64,000 nt of DNA from Veillonellaceae bacterium (GCA_025992895.1 DAJPGA010000001.1:186001-250000), one strand, 5' to 3'; counted from the stretch's first letter, positions 45,782 to 54,319 are shown. Numbers and translations: made by a program. Notes: generated by a model not told the origin, from the sequence alone.

Positions 45782-46432
45782 GTGATTGAGGAAATTTACA
45801 AAAGAAGGAGTACCCGTCATTTCCTGCAGAAACCTATCGCACAGGAAGATCTTGACGAGATTCTGACAGCCGCTACGTGGGCTCCGTCAGAAAAGAATGA
45901 ACAGCCATGGAAGTTCATCATCATCCGTGGTGAAGAAAGAAAAGCTATGGTGAAGTGCCTGAAGAAGGGCATCATGCGCAACCGTAAAGGCGATGAGACT
46001 GCCATTTTCAGCAAGGGATATGACAAATTCATTCCTTCTGCTATTTATACAGCACGCGTCCTGGAACAGGCACCGGTCATTGTATTCGTAGTGAATACCA
46101 AGGGCATGGACTATCGTCAGTCCTACCCGTCTGACAAGTACATGATGGAACTCGCTGATATCCAGTCCATCAGTGCAGCCATCCAGAATATGTGCCTCGA
46201 AGCAACTGCCAGAAACATCGGAAGTCTCTGGACTTGCAACATTTTCTTCGCATATGACGAACTGAAGGAATGGCTCCACGCTGACGGCGAAATGGTCGCA
46301 GCTATCGCCCTTGGTTACACGGATAAGGAAATCAAGGCCATGCCAAGAAAGCCGCTGGCTGAAGTCGTAGAATACCGCGGCGAATACCCGCAGCCGAAGG
46401 ACGAAGTCCAGGAAACCGCTGAAGCAGAATAA
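45782..46432 (+). CDS. Nitroreductase family FMN protein
   Basis: 216 residues beginning at GTG (protein MIEEIYKRRSTRHFLQKPIA), with AGAGGA about eight bases upstream. The same fold and motifs as the divergent neighbour: KRRSTRHF, APSEKNEQPWKFIII, ELADIQSISAAIQNMCLEA and GSLWTCNIFFAYDEL. The C-terminus carries an acidic tail after EYRGEYPQPKDE that the paralogue lacks. The two genes face away from each other with separate promoters in a 259-bp gap, suggesting co-regulation. Substrate unknown; an NAD(P)H-dependent nitro, quinone or flavin reductase is likely from the family. Confidence 0.92.
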   Translation: MIEEIYKRRSTRHFLQKPIAQEDLDEILTAATWAPSEKNEQPWKFIIIRGEERKAMVKCLKKGIMRNRKGDETAIFSKGYDKFIPSAIYTARVLEQAPVIVFVVNTKGMDYRQSYPSDKYMMELADIQSISAAIQNMCLEATARNIGSLWTCNIFFAYDELKEWLHADGEMVAAIALGYTDKEIKAMPRKPLAEVVEYRGEYPQPKDEVQETAEAE

Positions 46433-46588
46433 ATACCGATAGCCGAACTCCTACAAAGGATGATTCTCACAAAGAGGATCATCCTTTTTTGTGCAGGGGA
46501 TCCGCACCCTTCCCCTTTGATTTTTCCCATCATTAGGGCTACACTGAAGAAAACAGAAAGATTCTTATTCCCCGAAAGGAGGCGTCGT

Positions 46589-47941
46589 ATGAAAGGACTT
46601 TTGACGGCTGCGGGGCTTTTTCCGCATCCGCCTATCATGGTTCCCGAGATCGGCGGGAAGGAGACGAAGAAGATCCAGCAGACGATGGACGCGGTCCAAA
46701 AATCCATGAAACTCATCATGGAAACGGCTCCGGAGACGGTCGTCGTCATGTCTCCGCATAATCTCTGCCTGCCGAGCGGGCCTGCCATTTTCATCAAGGA
46801 AAACCTCTCAGGCGATCTCATGTACTTCGGCCACCCTGAGCTTTCTATGGAATTCACCGTCGACCAGGAGCTCGCCGAAACAGTCATGAAGGAAGCCGAA
46901 CCGGTCATCCCGCTTTTCCGCATGGATGAGGCGGCAGCGAAGAAATTTGGACGTAAGATTGAAATCGACTGGGGCATGTTCGTCCCGATGTACTTCCTGA
47001 AGGAAGCCGGTTTCAAAGGAAATGTCCTTCTCTTCTCGCCCTGCTTTACGAATTACGACATGAACAAGGTGCTTGGAGAAATTGTCACGAACTGCGCTGA
47101 AAAGCTGGGCCGGCGCATTGCCATCATCGCATCCGGCGACCTCTCCCACCGTCTGACGAAGGATTCGCCGAACGGCTACAGCCCTGACGGCATCGTCTTC
47201 GACAGGGGCGTCATGAAGGCGCTCGAAGGAAAGACGATGGAGCCGCTCCTCACGATGACCGATGATTTCATCGAACGCATCGGCATGTGCGGCCTGCCCT
47301 CGGTCTATTTTCTCTTCGGCGCGCTCTCCGGCAAGGAATGGTCCATCCCCATCCTCTCGCACGAAGGCCCCTTCGGCGTCGGCTACGGCGTCTGCCTCTG
47401 CCTGCCCGAAGAAGTAGATGGGCGAAAAGAAGCCCATGATATCCGCGTGCGCCTGGCCAGGGACTCGATCGCCGAGTACCTGAAGACAGGGACACTTCCC
47501 AAGCCGCCAGCGGACATTCCCGAAGAACTCAAGGAAAGAGCCGGCGTCTTCGTTTCCCTTCACGAATTCGGCGCCCTCCGTGGCTGCATCGGGACAATCC
47601 TTCCCGTCCGAAATTCAGCGGCTGAGGAAATCATCCATAACGCAAAAGCCGCGGCGAGCGAAGACCCGCGTTTCCCGCCCGTCAATCCCTACGAACTGGA
47701 CGATCTCGACATTTCCGTCGACGTCCTTTCCGCACCAGAGCCCATTTCCTCGGAAGGCGACCTTAACCCGAAAATCTACGGCGTCATCGTCGAAAGAGGA
47801 TTCCGAAGAGGCCTTCTCCTCCCCGACCTGCCAGGCATCACCGATCCTCATGAACAGGTCGAAATCGCCCGCAGGAAAGCAGGCATCGGAGCCGATGAGC
47901 CCGTCAAAATGTATCGTTTCACCGTCCGGAGGTACTACTGA
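46589..47941 (+). CDS. AmmeMemoRadiSam system protein: fused MEMO-like (B) and AMMECR1 (A) domains
   Basis: 450 residues from the ATG at 46589, which has AAAGGAGG seven bases upstream; the frame is open for 43 codons before but has no site there. Residues ~1-260 are the MEMO/LigB-type class III dioxygenase-like domain (AAGLFPHPPIMVPEIGG, VVMSPHN, FGHPELS, GDLSHRLTKDSPNGY). Residues ~280-450 are AMMECR1 (ARDSIAEYLKTG, GVFVSLHEFGALRGCIGTI, NAKAAASEDPRFPPV, GLLLPDLPGITDPHEQV). The two are separate proteins in many genomes; here they are fused and followed 23 bases later by the partner radical SAM enzyme. The system's substrate is not established, so the reaction is unknown. The domain calls are secure. 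Confidence 0.92.
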   Translation: MKGLLTAAGLFPHPPIMVPEIGGKETKKIQQTMDAVQKSMKLIMETAPETVVVMSPHNLCLPSGPAIFIKENLSGDLMYFGHPELSMEFTVDQELAETVMKEAEPVIPLFRMDEAAAKKFGRKIEIDWGMFVPMYFLKEAGFKGNVLLFSPCFTNYDMNKVLGEIVTNCAEKLGRRIAIIASGDLSHRLTKDSPNGYSPDGIVFDRGVMKALEGKTMEPLLTMTDDFIERIGMCGLPSVYFLFGALSGKEWSIPILSHEGPFGVGYGVCLCLPEEVDGRKEAHDIRVRLARDSIAEYLKTGTLPKPPADIPEELKERAGVFVSLHEFGALRGCIGTILPVRNSAAEEIIHNAKAAASEDPRFPPVNPYELDDLDISVDVLSAPEPISSEGDLNPKIYGVIVERGFRRGLLLPDLPGITDPHEQVEIARRKAGIGADEPVKMYRFTVRRYY

Positions 47942-47942
47942 T

Positions 47943-47960
47943 CCTCCGGCCTTTCGGAGG
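47943..47960 (+). promoter_or_regulatory. Hairpin covering the ribosome-binding site of the radical SAM gene
   Basis: CCTCCG-6-CGGAGG sits between the stop codon of the upstream gene (47939-47941) and the next ATG (47965). The right arm is the Shine-Dalgarno sequence itself. Ribosomes finishing the upstream gene would open it, suggesting translational coupling. Confidence 0.5.
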
Positions 47961-47964
47961 CATC

Positions 47965-48858
47965 ATGGAAGCTGTATTTTATGAAAGAAATGCCGATGGC
48001 AGCATCGTCTGTCATCTTTGCCCGCACGAGTGCCAGATCCCCCTGAACCACAGGGGCTGGTGCCGCACGCGCCTGAACGACCACGGGCTGCTCCGCGCCG
48101 TCACATACGGCATGTGCACGTCCGCCGCGCTCGATCCCATCGAGAAGAAGCCCTTCGCCCACTTCCATCCGGGCTCGCGCATCCTCTCCATCGGGAGCAT
48201 GGGCTGCAACATGTGCTGCCCCTTCTGCCAGAACTGGGAAATTTCCCAGGCAGAACCGGCCTTCCGCCGCATGACGCCCAAGGACGTCCTGGACCTTGCT
48301 ATTTCCACAAGGAAAGAAGGAAATATCGGCGTCGCCTACACGTACAATGAGCCCCTTCTTTCCTACGAATTCATCCGTGACACCGCGCCCCTCATCAAAG
48401 AGGCCGGCATGGTGAACGCCATGGTCACCAACGGCTGCGTGAACGAAGAGCCGCTCACTGCCCTTCTTCCCCTGATCGATGCATGGAACATCGACCTCAA
48501 GACATGGGACCCGGACCTCTACCGCTCCTGGGGCGGAGACCTTCCCACCGTGAAACGCACCATCGTCCGCGCCAGCGAAGTCTCCCATGTCGAAATCACC
48601 TGCCTCATCATCCGGGGCGTCAACGACGACCCCGAGGCCTTCGAGGACCTTTCCGTCTGGCTCGCCTCCGTCAGCCCGGACCTTCCCCTCCATATCACCC
48701 GTTTCTTCCCGCGCCTCCGCATGCAGGACCTGCCGCCGACCCCCGTCGACACCCTCGTCAGGCTCGGAAATATTGCAAGGAAATCCCTCCGCCACGTCAA
48801 CATAGGAAATACAGAAACCCTGAAACTCCTCCGCCGCGGTTGGACCAATGAATCGTAA
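47965..48858 (+). CDS. AmmeMemoRadiSam system radical SAM enzyme
   Basis: 297 residues. The radical SAM cluster motif C-x3-C-x2-C is in GCNMCCPFCQNWEIS (about residues 75-89), preceded by an additional cysteine-rich N-terminus (CHLCPHECQIPLNHRGWCRT) typical of this PflA-like group. Further landmarks are YTYNEPLLSYEFI (SAM-binding side), NGCVNEEPL, DAWNIDLKT, and the C-terminal HITRFFPRLRMQDLPPTPVD. It acts with the MEMO and AMMECR1 domains encoded just upstream. The start is at the ATG after GGAGG, which lies in the hairpin at 47943-47960. The next gene follows after 12 bases. Confidence 0.94.
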   Translation: MEAVFYERNADGSIVCHLCPHECQIPLNHRGWCRTRLNDHGLLRAVTYGMCTSAALDPIEKKPFAHFHPGSRILSIGSMGCNMCCPFCQNWEISQAEPAFRRMTPKDVLDLAISTRKEGNIGVAYTYNEPLLSYEFIRDTAPLIKEAGMVNAMVTNGCVNEEPLTALLPLIDAWNIDLKTWDPDLYRSWGGDLPTVKRTIVRASEVSHVEITCLIIRGVNDDPEAFEDLSVWLASVSPDLPLHITRFFPRLRMQDLPPTPVDTLVRLGNIARKSLRHVNIGNTETLKLLRRGWTNES

Positions 48859-48870
48859 AGGAGACCCATC

Positions 48871-49227
48871 ATGCTCGAAAAACCACCCGTAACCATCATC
48901 GACCACGCCAACGGCGGAAAAGGCCGCATCATCTTAGAGCACATCGCAGGCCCGGAAACCCTCCGCGAAAACGCACGCCTCTTCGTCAAAGCCACCCTCG
49001 AAAAAGGCTGCTCCATGGGCGTCCACAAGCATAAGGGCGACCGCGAGATCTACCACATCCTCTCCGGCAAAGCCCTCTACACCGACAACGACAAAACCTA
49101 CGAAATGAACCCGGGCGACTCCGCCTGCTGTGAAAACGGAAACTCCCACGGCATCGAAAACATAGGAGAAGAAAACCTCGTCTTCATCGGACTCATCCTG
49201 TACGATCTGGATAAGAAGGAAGAATAA
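48871..49227 (+). CDS. Cupin-domain protein
   Basis: 118 residues, one small beta-barrel cupin. Metal-site motif 1 is G-x-H-x-H in MGVHKHKGDREIYHILSG (about residues 50-67, with the Glu two residues before Tyr); motif 2 is NPGDSACCENGNSHGIENIG. AAAGGAG lies eight bases upstream of the ATG. It is the last gene of the AmmeMemoRadiSam operon and is followed by a strong terminator. A second cupin of the same size class lies at 52498. The substrate is unknown; single-domain cupins of this kind often bind a metal and a small molecule. Confidence 0.85.
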   Translation: MLEKPPVTIIDHANGGKGRIILEHIAGPETLRENARLFVKATLEKGCSMGVHKHKGDREIYHILSGKALYTDNDKTYEMNPGDSACCENGNSHGIENIGEENLVFIGLILYDLDKKEE

Positions 49228-49239
49228 AAGTAAGATAGG

Positions 49240-49266
49240 AAAAGCCCCGCATTTGCGGGGCTTTTT
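49240..49266 (+). terminator. Terminator of the AmmeMemoRadiSam operon
   Basis: AAAAGCCCCGC-ATTT-GCGGGGCTTTTT, 12 bases after the cupin stop. Confidence 0.92.
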
Positions 49267-49281
49267 AGATGGCGGAACCAG

Positions 49282-49400
49282 AAATCATGAAATTTAAAAT
49301 GCCATTTTATCCCCAAATCACGAAATTTAAAATGCCGTTTTACCCCCAAATCATCAAATTTAAAATACCATTTTACCCCCGTATCATGAAATCTTTAAAC
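49282..49400. repeat. Tandem 33-bp repeats (three full copies and a partial)
   Basis: Copies start at 49282, 49315 and 49348, each exactly 33 bases (AAATCATGAAATTTAAAATG, then CCATTTTAYCCCC), with 3-4 changes between copies; a partial fourth copy starts at 49381. The core AAATTTAAAAT..ATTTTA is AT-rich and partly palindromic. No protein frame is plausible. Confidence 0.8.
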
Positions 49401-49429
49401 TTTGCGGGCTGAAAAGAAAGGCAGAGGAA

Positions 49430-49760
49430 GTCATACAGCCGCAGCTTTGCTGCGTGGTAATCAACCCTTTTGAAAACCATAAAACCAAGGCTGACGCCTT
49501 GAGAGAAATGCTGTTTCCGCCCCGTACACCAACTTATGAGACATTTGTGTTGTTACCGCTGATGTCCTTTTCTATTTACTGCACCCCTTTCGTCGCCTAA
49601 CGGCGCCACTTCCCTCCGTCGGGGGCAGCTTCAAGAGGAATAAAAGAAAGAGCTCTGTTTATTTGTTTGAAACCTTTCGTAATCTTATCCCGACCTTCTC
49701 TTCCAGAGCAAGGTCAAGGGCGTACTTCCCCGTCTGGAAAGGCAAGTGTTAGCGATACAT
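49430..49760. repeat. Dispersed repeat block
   Basis: Contains CAGCCGCAGCTTTGCTGC, AATCAACCCTTTTG, AAATGCTGTTTCCGCCCCG, ACTGCACCCCTTTCGTCGCC, CACTTCCCTCCGTCGGGGGC, TTTGTTTGAAACCTTTCGTA and CTTCCCCGTCTGGAAAGG. No gene is seen between 49267 and 49913. Confidence 0.6.
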
Positions 49761-49928
49761 ATAATTTCACTCACTTCTTCCTTATTTCCCTCATTTTCGC
49801 ACTATCCTTCCTAATTTCTCATATCCTTCCTTTTATTATCGATGATTTTCTCTGATTATTTGACAGTATTGCGTCCTAGCTGTTACAGTTGTAAATAGAG
49901 TATTTTCTATTGTTTGGGGAAGGATGTG

Positions 49929-51536
49929 GTGTGGTTGAATCAACCCTTGCTTTTATTGGGGGCTGTGATTTTGATTTGTATTTTGCTGAATCGATTTTTG
50001 GAGAGGATTCCTGTTCCTTCTTTGCTCATTTTTATCGGCCTGGGTATGTTCTTCGGGGAGAACGGGCCGTTTCGGATTCAGTTCGATCATTATGCTCTGG
50101 TAAATCTGGTATGCTCGGTGTGCCTGATTTTCATTATGTTTTATGGCGGCTTCGGGACGAATATGCGGGCAGCGCGGCCGGTTCTGCGTGAGGCGGCTCT
50201 GATGTCTTCGCTGGGAGTTGCGGGGACGGCGGGGGCTGTGGCTGTGTTTGCTCATTTCGCGCTGTCGCTTTCGTGGCTGGAGAGTTTTCTGATCGGGGCC
50301 GTGATTTCTTCGACGGATGCGGCTTCAGTCTTTAATATTCTCCGTTCGCAGAAGCTGGCTTTGAAGTATCATACGGATTCGCTCCTCGAGGTGGAGTCGG
50401 GTTCGAATGATCCGATGAGTTATATGCTGACGATGGCGGCAATTGCGCTTTTGAGCGGGGCGGCGTTTTCTTTTCCTCTGCTCCTGGCAAAGCAGCTTCT
50501 GATCGGGGCTTTTTTCGGGCTTGCGATCGGCTGGCTTTCGCTGAAGCTTCCGCATTCGAGGCTGCTTCCTTCGCAGCAGAGTCACACGGTTTTCCTGTTT
50601 TCGATCATGGTGCTGGCGTATGCGATTCCGGCGGAGTTTGACGGGAATGGGTATCTGAGCGTCTACCTCTGCGGGATTTATATCGGCAATTCGAAGCTTC
50701 CGCAGAAGAAGTATCTTGTCCATTTTTTCGATGTCCTGACGAATGTGGCGCAGGTGATGATTTTCTTCCTCCTGGGACTCCTCGTGACGCCGGTGGATCT
50801 TCCGTCTGTGATTGTGCCGGCCCTGGTGCTGACAACGTTCCTGACGCTTGTGGCAAGACCCTTGGTGAGTGCAGCGATCCTGGCACCTTTCGGGGCCAAG
50901 CGGAAGCAGATTGCCCTTGTTTCCTGGGCGGGCCTCCGCGGGGCGGCTTCGATCGTATTTGCCATCGGTGCTGTACTGGCCGATGTGGATATTACGTACA
51001 ATCTTTATAACCTTGTGTTCTGCATGGTGCTCTTGTCGATTTCCATTCAGGGAACGCTTCTTCCGTTCGCGGCCAAGAAGCTGTCGATGATCGATCCTAC
51101 GGCAGATATCCGCACGACGTTCAATGATTACCAGGATGACAGCGATATCAGTTTCGTCCGGCTGCGCCTGAAGGAAGGGAGCAACTGGTGCGGCAAGTCA
51201 CTGGCGGAGCTTCAGCTTCCAAAGGATCTTCTCGTGGCGATGATTATGAGAAATGGCGAAGTCCTTGTGCCTGACGGGAGTACGGTTCTGAAGGAAAATG
51301 ACCTTCTGGTCTTTGCGGCTCACAGTTTCGAGGATGAAGAGCATCACGCTCTGGAAGAAGTCGTCGTCGACCGCGCAAGCGAAGCGGCCAATCGTCCGCT
51401 CGCGGCCATCCCCTCCTCCAGCGCCCGCCGCGTCCTCCTGATCAAAAGAGGCATCGACACCATCATTCCTTCCGGCAGCACCGTGGTCAAACACGGCGAT
51501 ATCCTCGTCTTAGCGCCGGAACTCGAGAGGAAATGA
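49929..51536 (+). CDS. K+/H+ (or Na+/H+) antiporter, CPA1 NhaP2/CvrA type
   Basis: Inner-membrane cation/proton exchanger of about 535 residues. The start is uncertain: the frame is open from TTG 49914, but GGGGAAGGA at 49916-49924 points to GTG 49929 or TTG 49935. Roughly twelve hydrophobic segments fill residues 1-385. The conserved ion-binding stretch is SSTDAASVFNIL...ESGSNDPMSY, and SWAGLRGAASIVFAIGAVLA also fits the family. The cytoplasmic tail has a TrkA-C (RCK_C) domain (SFVRLRLKEGSNWCGKSLAE...LKENDLLVFAAH), then a second, shorter repeat of the same type (IIPSGSTVVKHGDILVLAPE). Likely role: potassium extrusion and pH or osmotic homeostasis. It is transcribed alone and converges on the gene at 51599. 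Confidence 0.9.
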   Translation: MWLNQPLLLLGAVILICILLNRFLERIPVPSLLIFIGLGMFFGENGPFRIQFDHYALVNLVCSVCLIFIMFYGGFGTNMRAARPVLREAALMSSLGVAGTAGAVAVFAHFALSLSWLESFLIGAVISSTDAASVFNILRSQKLALKYHTDSLLEVESGSNDPMSYMLTMAAIALLSGAAFSFPLLLAKQLLIGAFFGLAIGWLSLKLPHSRLLPSQQSHTVFLFSIMVLAYAIPAEFDGNGYLSVYLCGIYIGNSKLPQKKYLVHFFDVLTNVAQVMIFFLLGLLVTPVDLPSVIVPALVLTTFLTLVARPLVSAAILAPFGAKRKQIALVSWAGLRGAASIVFAIGAVLADVDITYNLYNLVFCMVLLSISIQGTLLPFAAKKLSMIDPTADIRTTFNDYQDDSDISFVRLRLKEGSNWCGKSLAELQLPKDLLVAMIMRNGEVLVPDGSTVLKENDLLVFAAHSFEDEEHHALEEVVVDRASEAANRPLAAIPSSSARRVLLIKRGIDTIIPSGSTVVKHGDILVLAPELERK

Positions 51537-51555
51537 GGAAGGCGAGTCGTTCCAC

Positions 51556-51588
51556 TAAAAAAGCAGTCCTTTTGCGGGGCTGCTTTTT
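51556..51588. terminator. Shared terminator between convergent genes
   Basis: AAAAAAGCAG and CTGCTTTTT flank a CCTTTTGCGGGG inner stem-loop, with A- and T-runs on both sides. It lies between the antiporter stop and the deacylase stop. Confidence 0.8.
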
Positions 51589-51598
51589 CATTTCCTTT

Positions 51599-52081
51599 TT
51601 ATATTTCCACGACGTTGACTTCGGTTCCGTGGTCTTTGAGGATGCGGATGAGGTCTTCTGTGTCCAGCCAGATGGTGGCTGTGTTATCATTGGGATGAAC
51701 ACCTATCTTATGGCCCAAAAATGTCTCATCGAGGTAGAAGTGAACTGCGTTTTCTTCGTCATTCAGAAGGCCGAGCGGGGTAACGGAGCCCGGTGTGAGC
51801 TTGAGGTACTTCAGGAGATCATCGGGACTGGCGAAGGAGAGCGCCCGGAGGCCCTGGGCTTTGCGGAATTCTTTGAGGTTTACCTGCTTGTCGCCTTTGA
51901 CTGTGATGAGGTAGTAATTCCTTTTCTTGTCGTCCCTGACGAAGAGGTTCTTGGCGTCCCATTCCGGATAGGGAAGCTTGACCTCTGCGAGTTCTTCCAT
52001 GTTGAATACAGCCTTATGCTCGGTGGTCTCAAAAGTAATTCCGTGGTCTCTGAGGTACTGGCAGGTTTCTTCCTTGTTCAT
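51599..52081 (-). CDS. Prolyl-tRNA deacylase ProX / YbaK family protein
   Basis: 160 residues from the ATG at 52081 (MNKEETCQYLRDHGITFETT), with AAAGGAG six bases upstream. A frame extension of ten codons to 52111 would overlap the upstream gene and has no site. It is a free-standing editing domain that hydrolyses Ala (or another small amino acid) from mischarged tRNA-Pro. Family features include the substrate-pocket lysine region AKNLFVRDDKKRNYYLITVKG, NLKEFRKAQGLRALSFAS, the GSVTPLGLLND turn and FLGHKIGVHPNDNTATIWLD. It is the last gene of a three-gene minus-strand unit with the VOC and cupin genes (gaps of 26 and 9 bp). Confidence 0.92.
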   Translation of the reverse strand: MNKEETCQYLRDHGITFETTEHKAVFNMEELAEVKLPYPEWDAKNLFVRDDKKRNYYLITVKGDKQVNLKEFRKAQGLRALSFASPDDLLKYLKLTPGSVTPLGLLNDEENAVHFYLDETFLGHKIGVHPNDNTATIWLDTEDLIRILKDHGTEVNVVEI

Positions 52082-52107
52082 GGATTTCTCCTTTCGAATG
52101 GTGCAAT

Positions 52108-52488
52108 TCAATCTTCATAAGAAGCAAGTTCGATAAGATTGCCGTCGGGGTCTCTTACGTAGATGCTTTTCATCTCGCCCAGCGCCCCATGGCGTGTGAC
52201 TGGGCCTTCTTCGATGGCGCCGCCCTTTTCCTTGATTTCCTTTTCGGCATCTTCGATGCTGCCTTCAATGGCAAGACAGAGATCGAGACTGCCGTATTCG
52301 GGGTTCCTGGCAGCAGGAAGAAATTCAGCTTTTCTTGTGTGGATGTTGAATTTCTGATTCCCGAAGAAGAGAGCGTATCTCCCGTTCTTCTCCTCGGCCC
52401 TCATGCCAAGGATGTCAGCATAGAAATGAAGGCATGCCTCAAGATTCTTCGTAGTGATCACGATGTGGTCGATGTTCTTGTATTTCAT
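52108..52488 (-). CDS. VOC-superfamily (glyoxalase/dioxygenase fold) protein
   Basis: 126 residues with the paired beta-alpha-beta-beta-beta modules of the vicinal oxygen chelate fold. Metal-ligand candidates are His8 in IDHIVITTKNLEACLHFYAD, the Asp/Glu region SLDLCLAIEG, and Glu in RDPDGNLIELASYED. GGAGG precedes the ATG. It resembles small uncharacterised VOC proteins (glyoxalase/bleomycin-resistance group); the reaction cannot be assigned. It sits 9 bp after the cupin and 26 bp before the deacylase, all on one strand. Confidence 0.9.
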   Translation of the reverse strand: MKYKNIDHIVITTKNLEACLHFYADILGMRAEEKNGRYALFFGNQKFNIHTRKAEFLPAARNPEYGSLDLCLAIEGSIEDAEKEIKEKGGAIEEGPVTRHGALGEMKSIYVRDPDGNLIELASYED

Positions 52489-52497
52489 GGCTGCCTC

Positions 52498-52827
52498 CTA
52501 TCCATGAACCACGATGGTCAGCATTGTAAGGTCGTCTTCTCCTGTATTAATGATGGTATGGGAGGATCCTTTAGGGCAGATGTGGCAGCAGCCGGCAGTG
52601 AGGATTTCTTCTTTCCCGTCGCAGATGGCCTTGCCGGTGCCGGAAAGGATGTAATTGATGTCGTCTCCGGATTCCTGCTTGTGAAGTCCGATCGATGCGC
52701 CCGGATGGAGTTTCGTCGGGATGATGCGGTACCTGCTGTCATTGAACATCCGGACAGTCATTGTTCCTTCCCCGCCATTCATTCCGGAGAGGACGGCTTC
52801 TTTGATTTCATTGAAATTAATCAGCAT
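52498..52827 (-). CDS. Cupin-domain protein
   Basis: 109 residues. Cupin motif 1 is in HPGASIGLHKQESGDDINYI (His and Glu ligands); motif 2 is GCCHICPKGSSHTIINTG. AAAGGAG lies seven bases upstream of the ATG. First gene of the three-gene unit cupin-VOC-deacylase. Its first 14 codons and ribosome-binding site are duplicated at 54886-54932 inside the adjacent island, with one mismatch in 47 bases. The intact copy is this one. Function unknown; similar in size to the cupin at 48871 but different in sequence. Confidence 0.85.
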   Translation of the reverse strand: MLINFNEIKEAVLSGMNGGEGTMTVRMFNDSRYRIIPTKLHPGASIGLHKQESGDDINYILSGTGKAICDGKEEILTAGCCHICPKGSSHTIINTGEDDLTMLTIVVHG

Positions 52828-52845
52828 GGCTGGCTCCTTTTTATT

Positions 52846-52881
52846 TTACTCCCTCGTCAGCAGGGAAACGGTTTCGATGTG
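52846..52881. repeat. 36-bp direct repeat, left boundary of the accessory island
   Basis: Perfect copy of the last 12 codons (including stop) of rlmD at 56743-56778. It lies just upstream of the cupin gene, with no rlmD sequence beyond it. Marks the left end of the inserted segment. Confidence 0.85.
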
Positions 52882-52989
52882 CCCGGAGACACCATTATGA
52901 ATGTCGAGTGTCTGCGGGAATATATCCAAAATCCGAGGGTATGCGAAAACATATCCATCTGATTTCGAACCAACTCAACAAACTGGAAG

Positions 52990-54291
52990 TTAATAACCTA
53001 ACACTTTTTCGTCCAGCAGGAACTGCTCGATTCCAATATAAAGAATCCCATTCTCGTCACGCCATGGTGTGATATACTCTCGCACCACCACAATCTTGTT
53101 GAATGAGTCAGGAATATGGATCAGAGATGCTATCTCCTGCTTCCGCTTCTCAGGCTCTGCAATCGTAAGCGCTGATTGAATATATGTACGATTGCTTCCG
53201 CGATTAACGACAAAATCTACCTCCAACTGCTTCCTGATCTTCTTTCCCTCAGCAGTTACGGCATTCTGCTCCACGAGTCCCACATCGACATCATATCCAC
53301 GTCGTATAAGATCACAATAGAGGATATTTTCCATGATATGCGTCTCCTCCTGCTGTCGAAAATTCAATTTCGCATTTCGAAGACCTACATCTGTGAAGTA
53401 ATATTTGCTGGGAGTCTGCATATATCGCTTTCCCTTCACATCATAGCGATTGGCTTTACTAATGAGAAAAGCCTCCTCAAAATATCCTAAATAGCGCTCT
53501 ATTGTAGTCGAGCTGATGCTAACATGCTTTTCGCTCATAAATGTTCGGGAGAGCTTTGATGCATTCGTAAGTGATCCAATCGCCGACGCGACAACATTTA
53601 GCAGATCATCTAATATTGACACGTCATTTTTTATGTTATGACGCTCAATCACATCCTTAAGGTACGTCCTCTGAAACAGATCCTGCAGGTATCTGCTCTT
53701 CTCTTCATGTGTCTGAAGTTCCACCGCTGTCGGCATACCGCCATATGTACAGTAATCGGCCCATGCTCTTCGACTGTCACCTTCATATGCCCCGCTAAAT
53801 TCCGCAAATGACAGCGGATAGATACGTATTTCATCCCCTCGATCGCGAAACTGTGTGAGGATATCACTGGACAACATCTTCGAATTACTGCCTGTGATAT
53901 AGAGATCGACATTGCATAACTTCATTAATCCCAAGATCACATCGATAAACGTTAACTTCGCGTTCGGATCATCGAGATATGGGTTAGGAATTGCCGTCAC
54001 AAACTGGATTTCATCAATCATCACATAGTATTGACGTGACTGATCCACAATTCGACTCCGCACGTATTGATCCAACTCCAGCGGATTACGATATCTGGCA
54101 TTTGGCAGATCTTCCAGTGAAATCCCAATGATCTGATTATCTGTGACTCCCTGCTCGTGCAGATAGCGGGTAAACAGATGAAAGAGCAGATATGACTTAC
54201 CACAGCGACGGATGCCTGTAATGATCTTCACGCGGCCATTGTGCATCTTGCCGATCAGCTTCTGTAAGTATAATTCTCTTGGAAACTCCAT
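52990..54291 (-). CDS. ATPase with AAA_14 and DUF4143 domains
   Basis: 433 residues from the ATG at 54291 (MEFPRELYLQKLIGKMHNGR), preceded by AAAGGGA. P-loop ATPase with Walker A in ITGIRRCGKSYLLF (about residues 23-36), Walker B YYVMIDEIQF (about 92-101) and sensor-like DLYITGSNSKML. DUF4143 follows, with YYFTDVGLRNAKLNFRQQEE and a C-terminal nuclease-like EVDFVVNRG...YIQSALTIA. Such proteins are common in accessory regions; their physiological role is not settled, with proposals including DNA-associated and defence functions. Transcribed alone, with a well-formed promoter overlapped by palindromes (54320-54416). Codon use and lower GC than the neighbours fit acquisition. Confidence 0.9.
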   Translation of the reverse strand: MEFPRELYLQKLIGKMHNGRVKIITGIRRCGKSYLLFHLFTRYLHEQGVTDNQIIGISLEDLPNARYRNPLELDQYVRSRIVDQSRQYYVMIDEIQFVTAIPNPYLDDPNAKLTFIDVILGLMKLCNVDLYITGSNSKMLSSDILTQFRDRGDEIRIYPLSFAEFSGAYEGDSRRAWADYCTYGGMPTAVELQTHEEKSRYLQDLFQRTYLKDVIERHNIKNDVSILDDLLNVVASAIGSLTNASKLSRTFMSEKHVSISSTTIERYLGYFEEAFLISKANRYDVKGKRYMQTPSKYYFTDVGLRNAKLNFRQQEETHIMENILYCDLIRRGYDVDVGLVEQNAVTAEGKKIRKQLEVDFVVNRGSNRTYIQSALTIAEPEKRKQEIASLIHIPDSFNKIVVVREYITPWRDENGILYIGIEQFLLDEKVLGY

Positions 54292-54319
54292 ATGTATTCC
54301 CTTTCCACACGAGATAAAT

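Noticed and set aside
49282-49400. CRISPR array
   Set aside because: The 33-bp units are contiguous with no unique spacers, and no cas genes are present.
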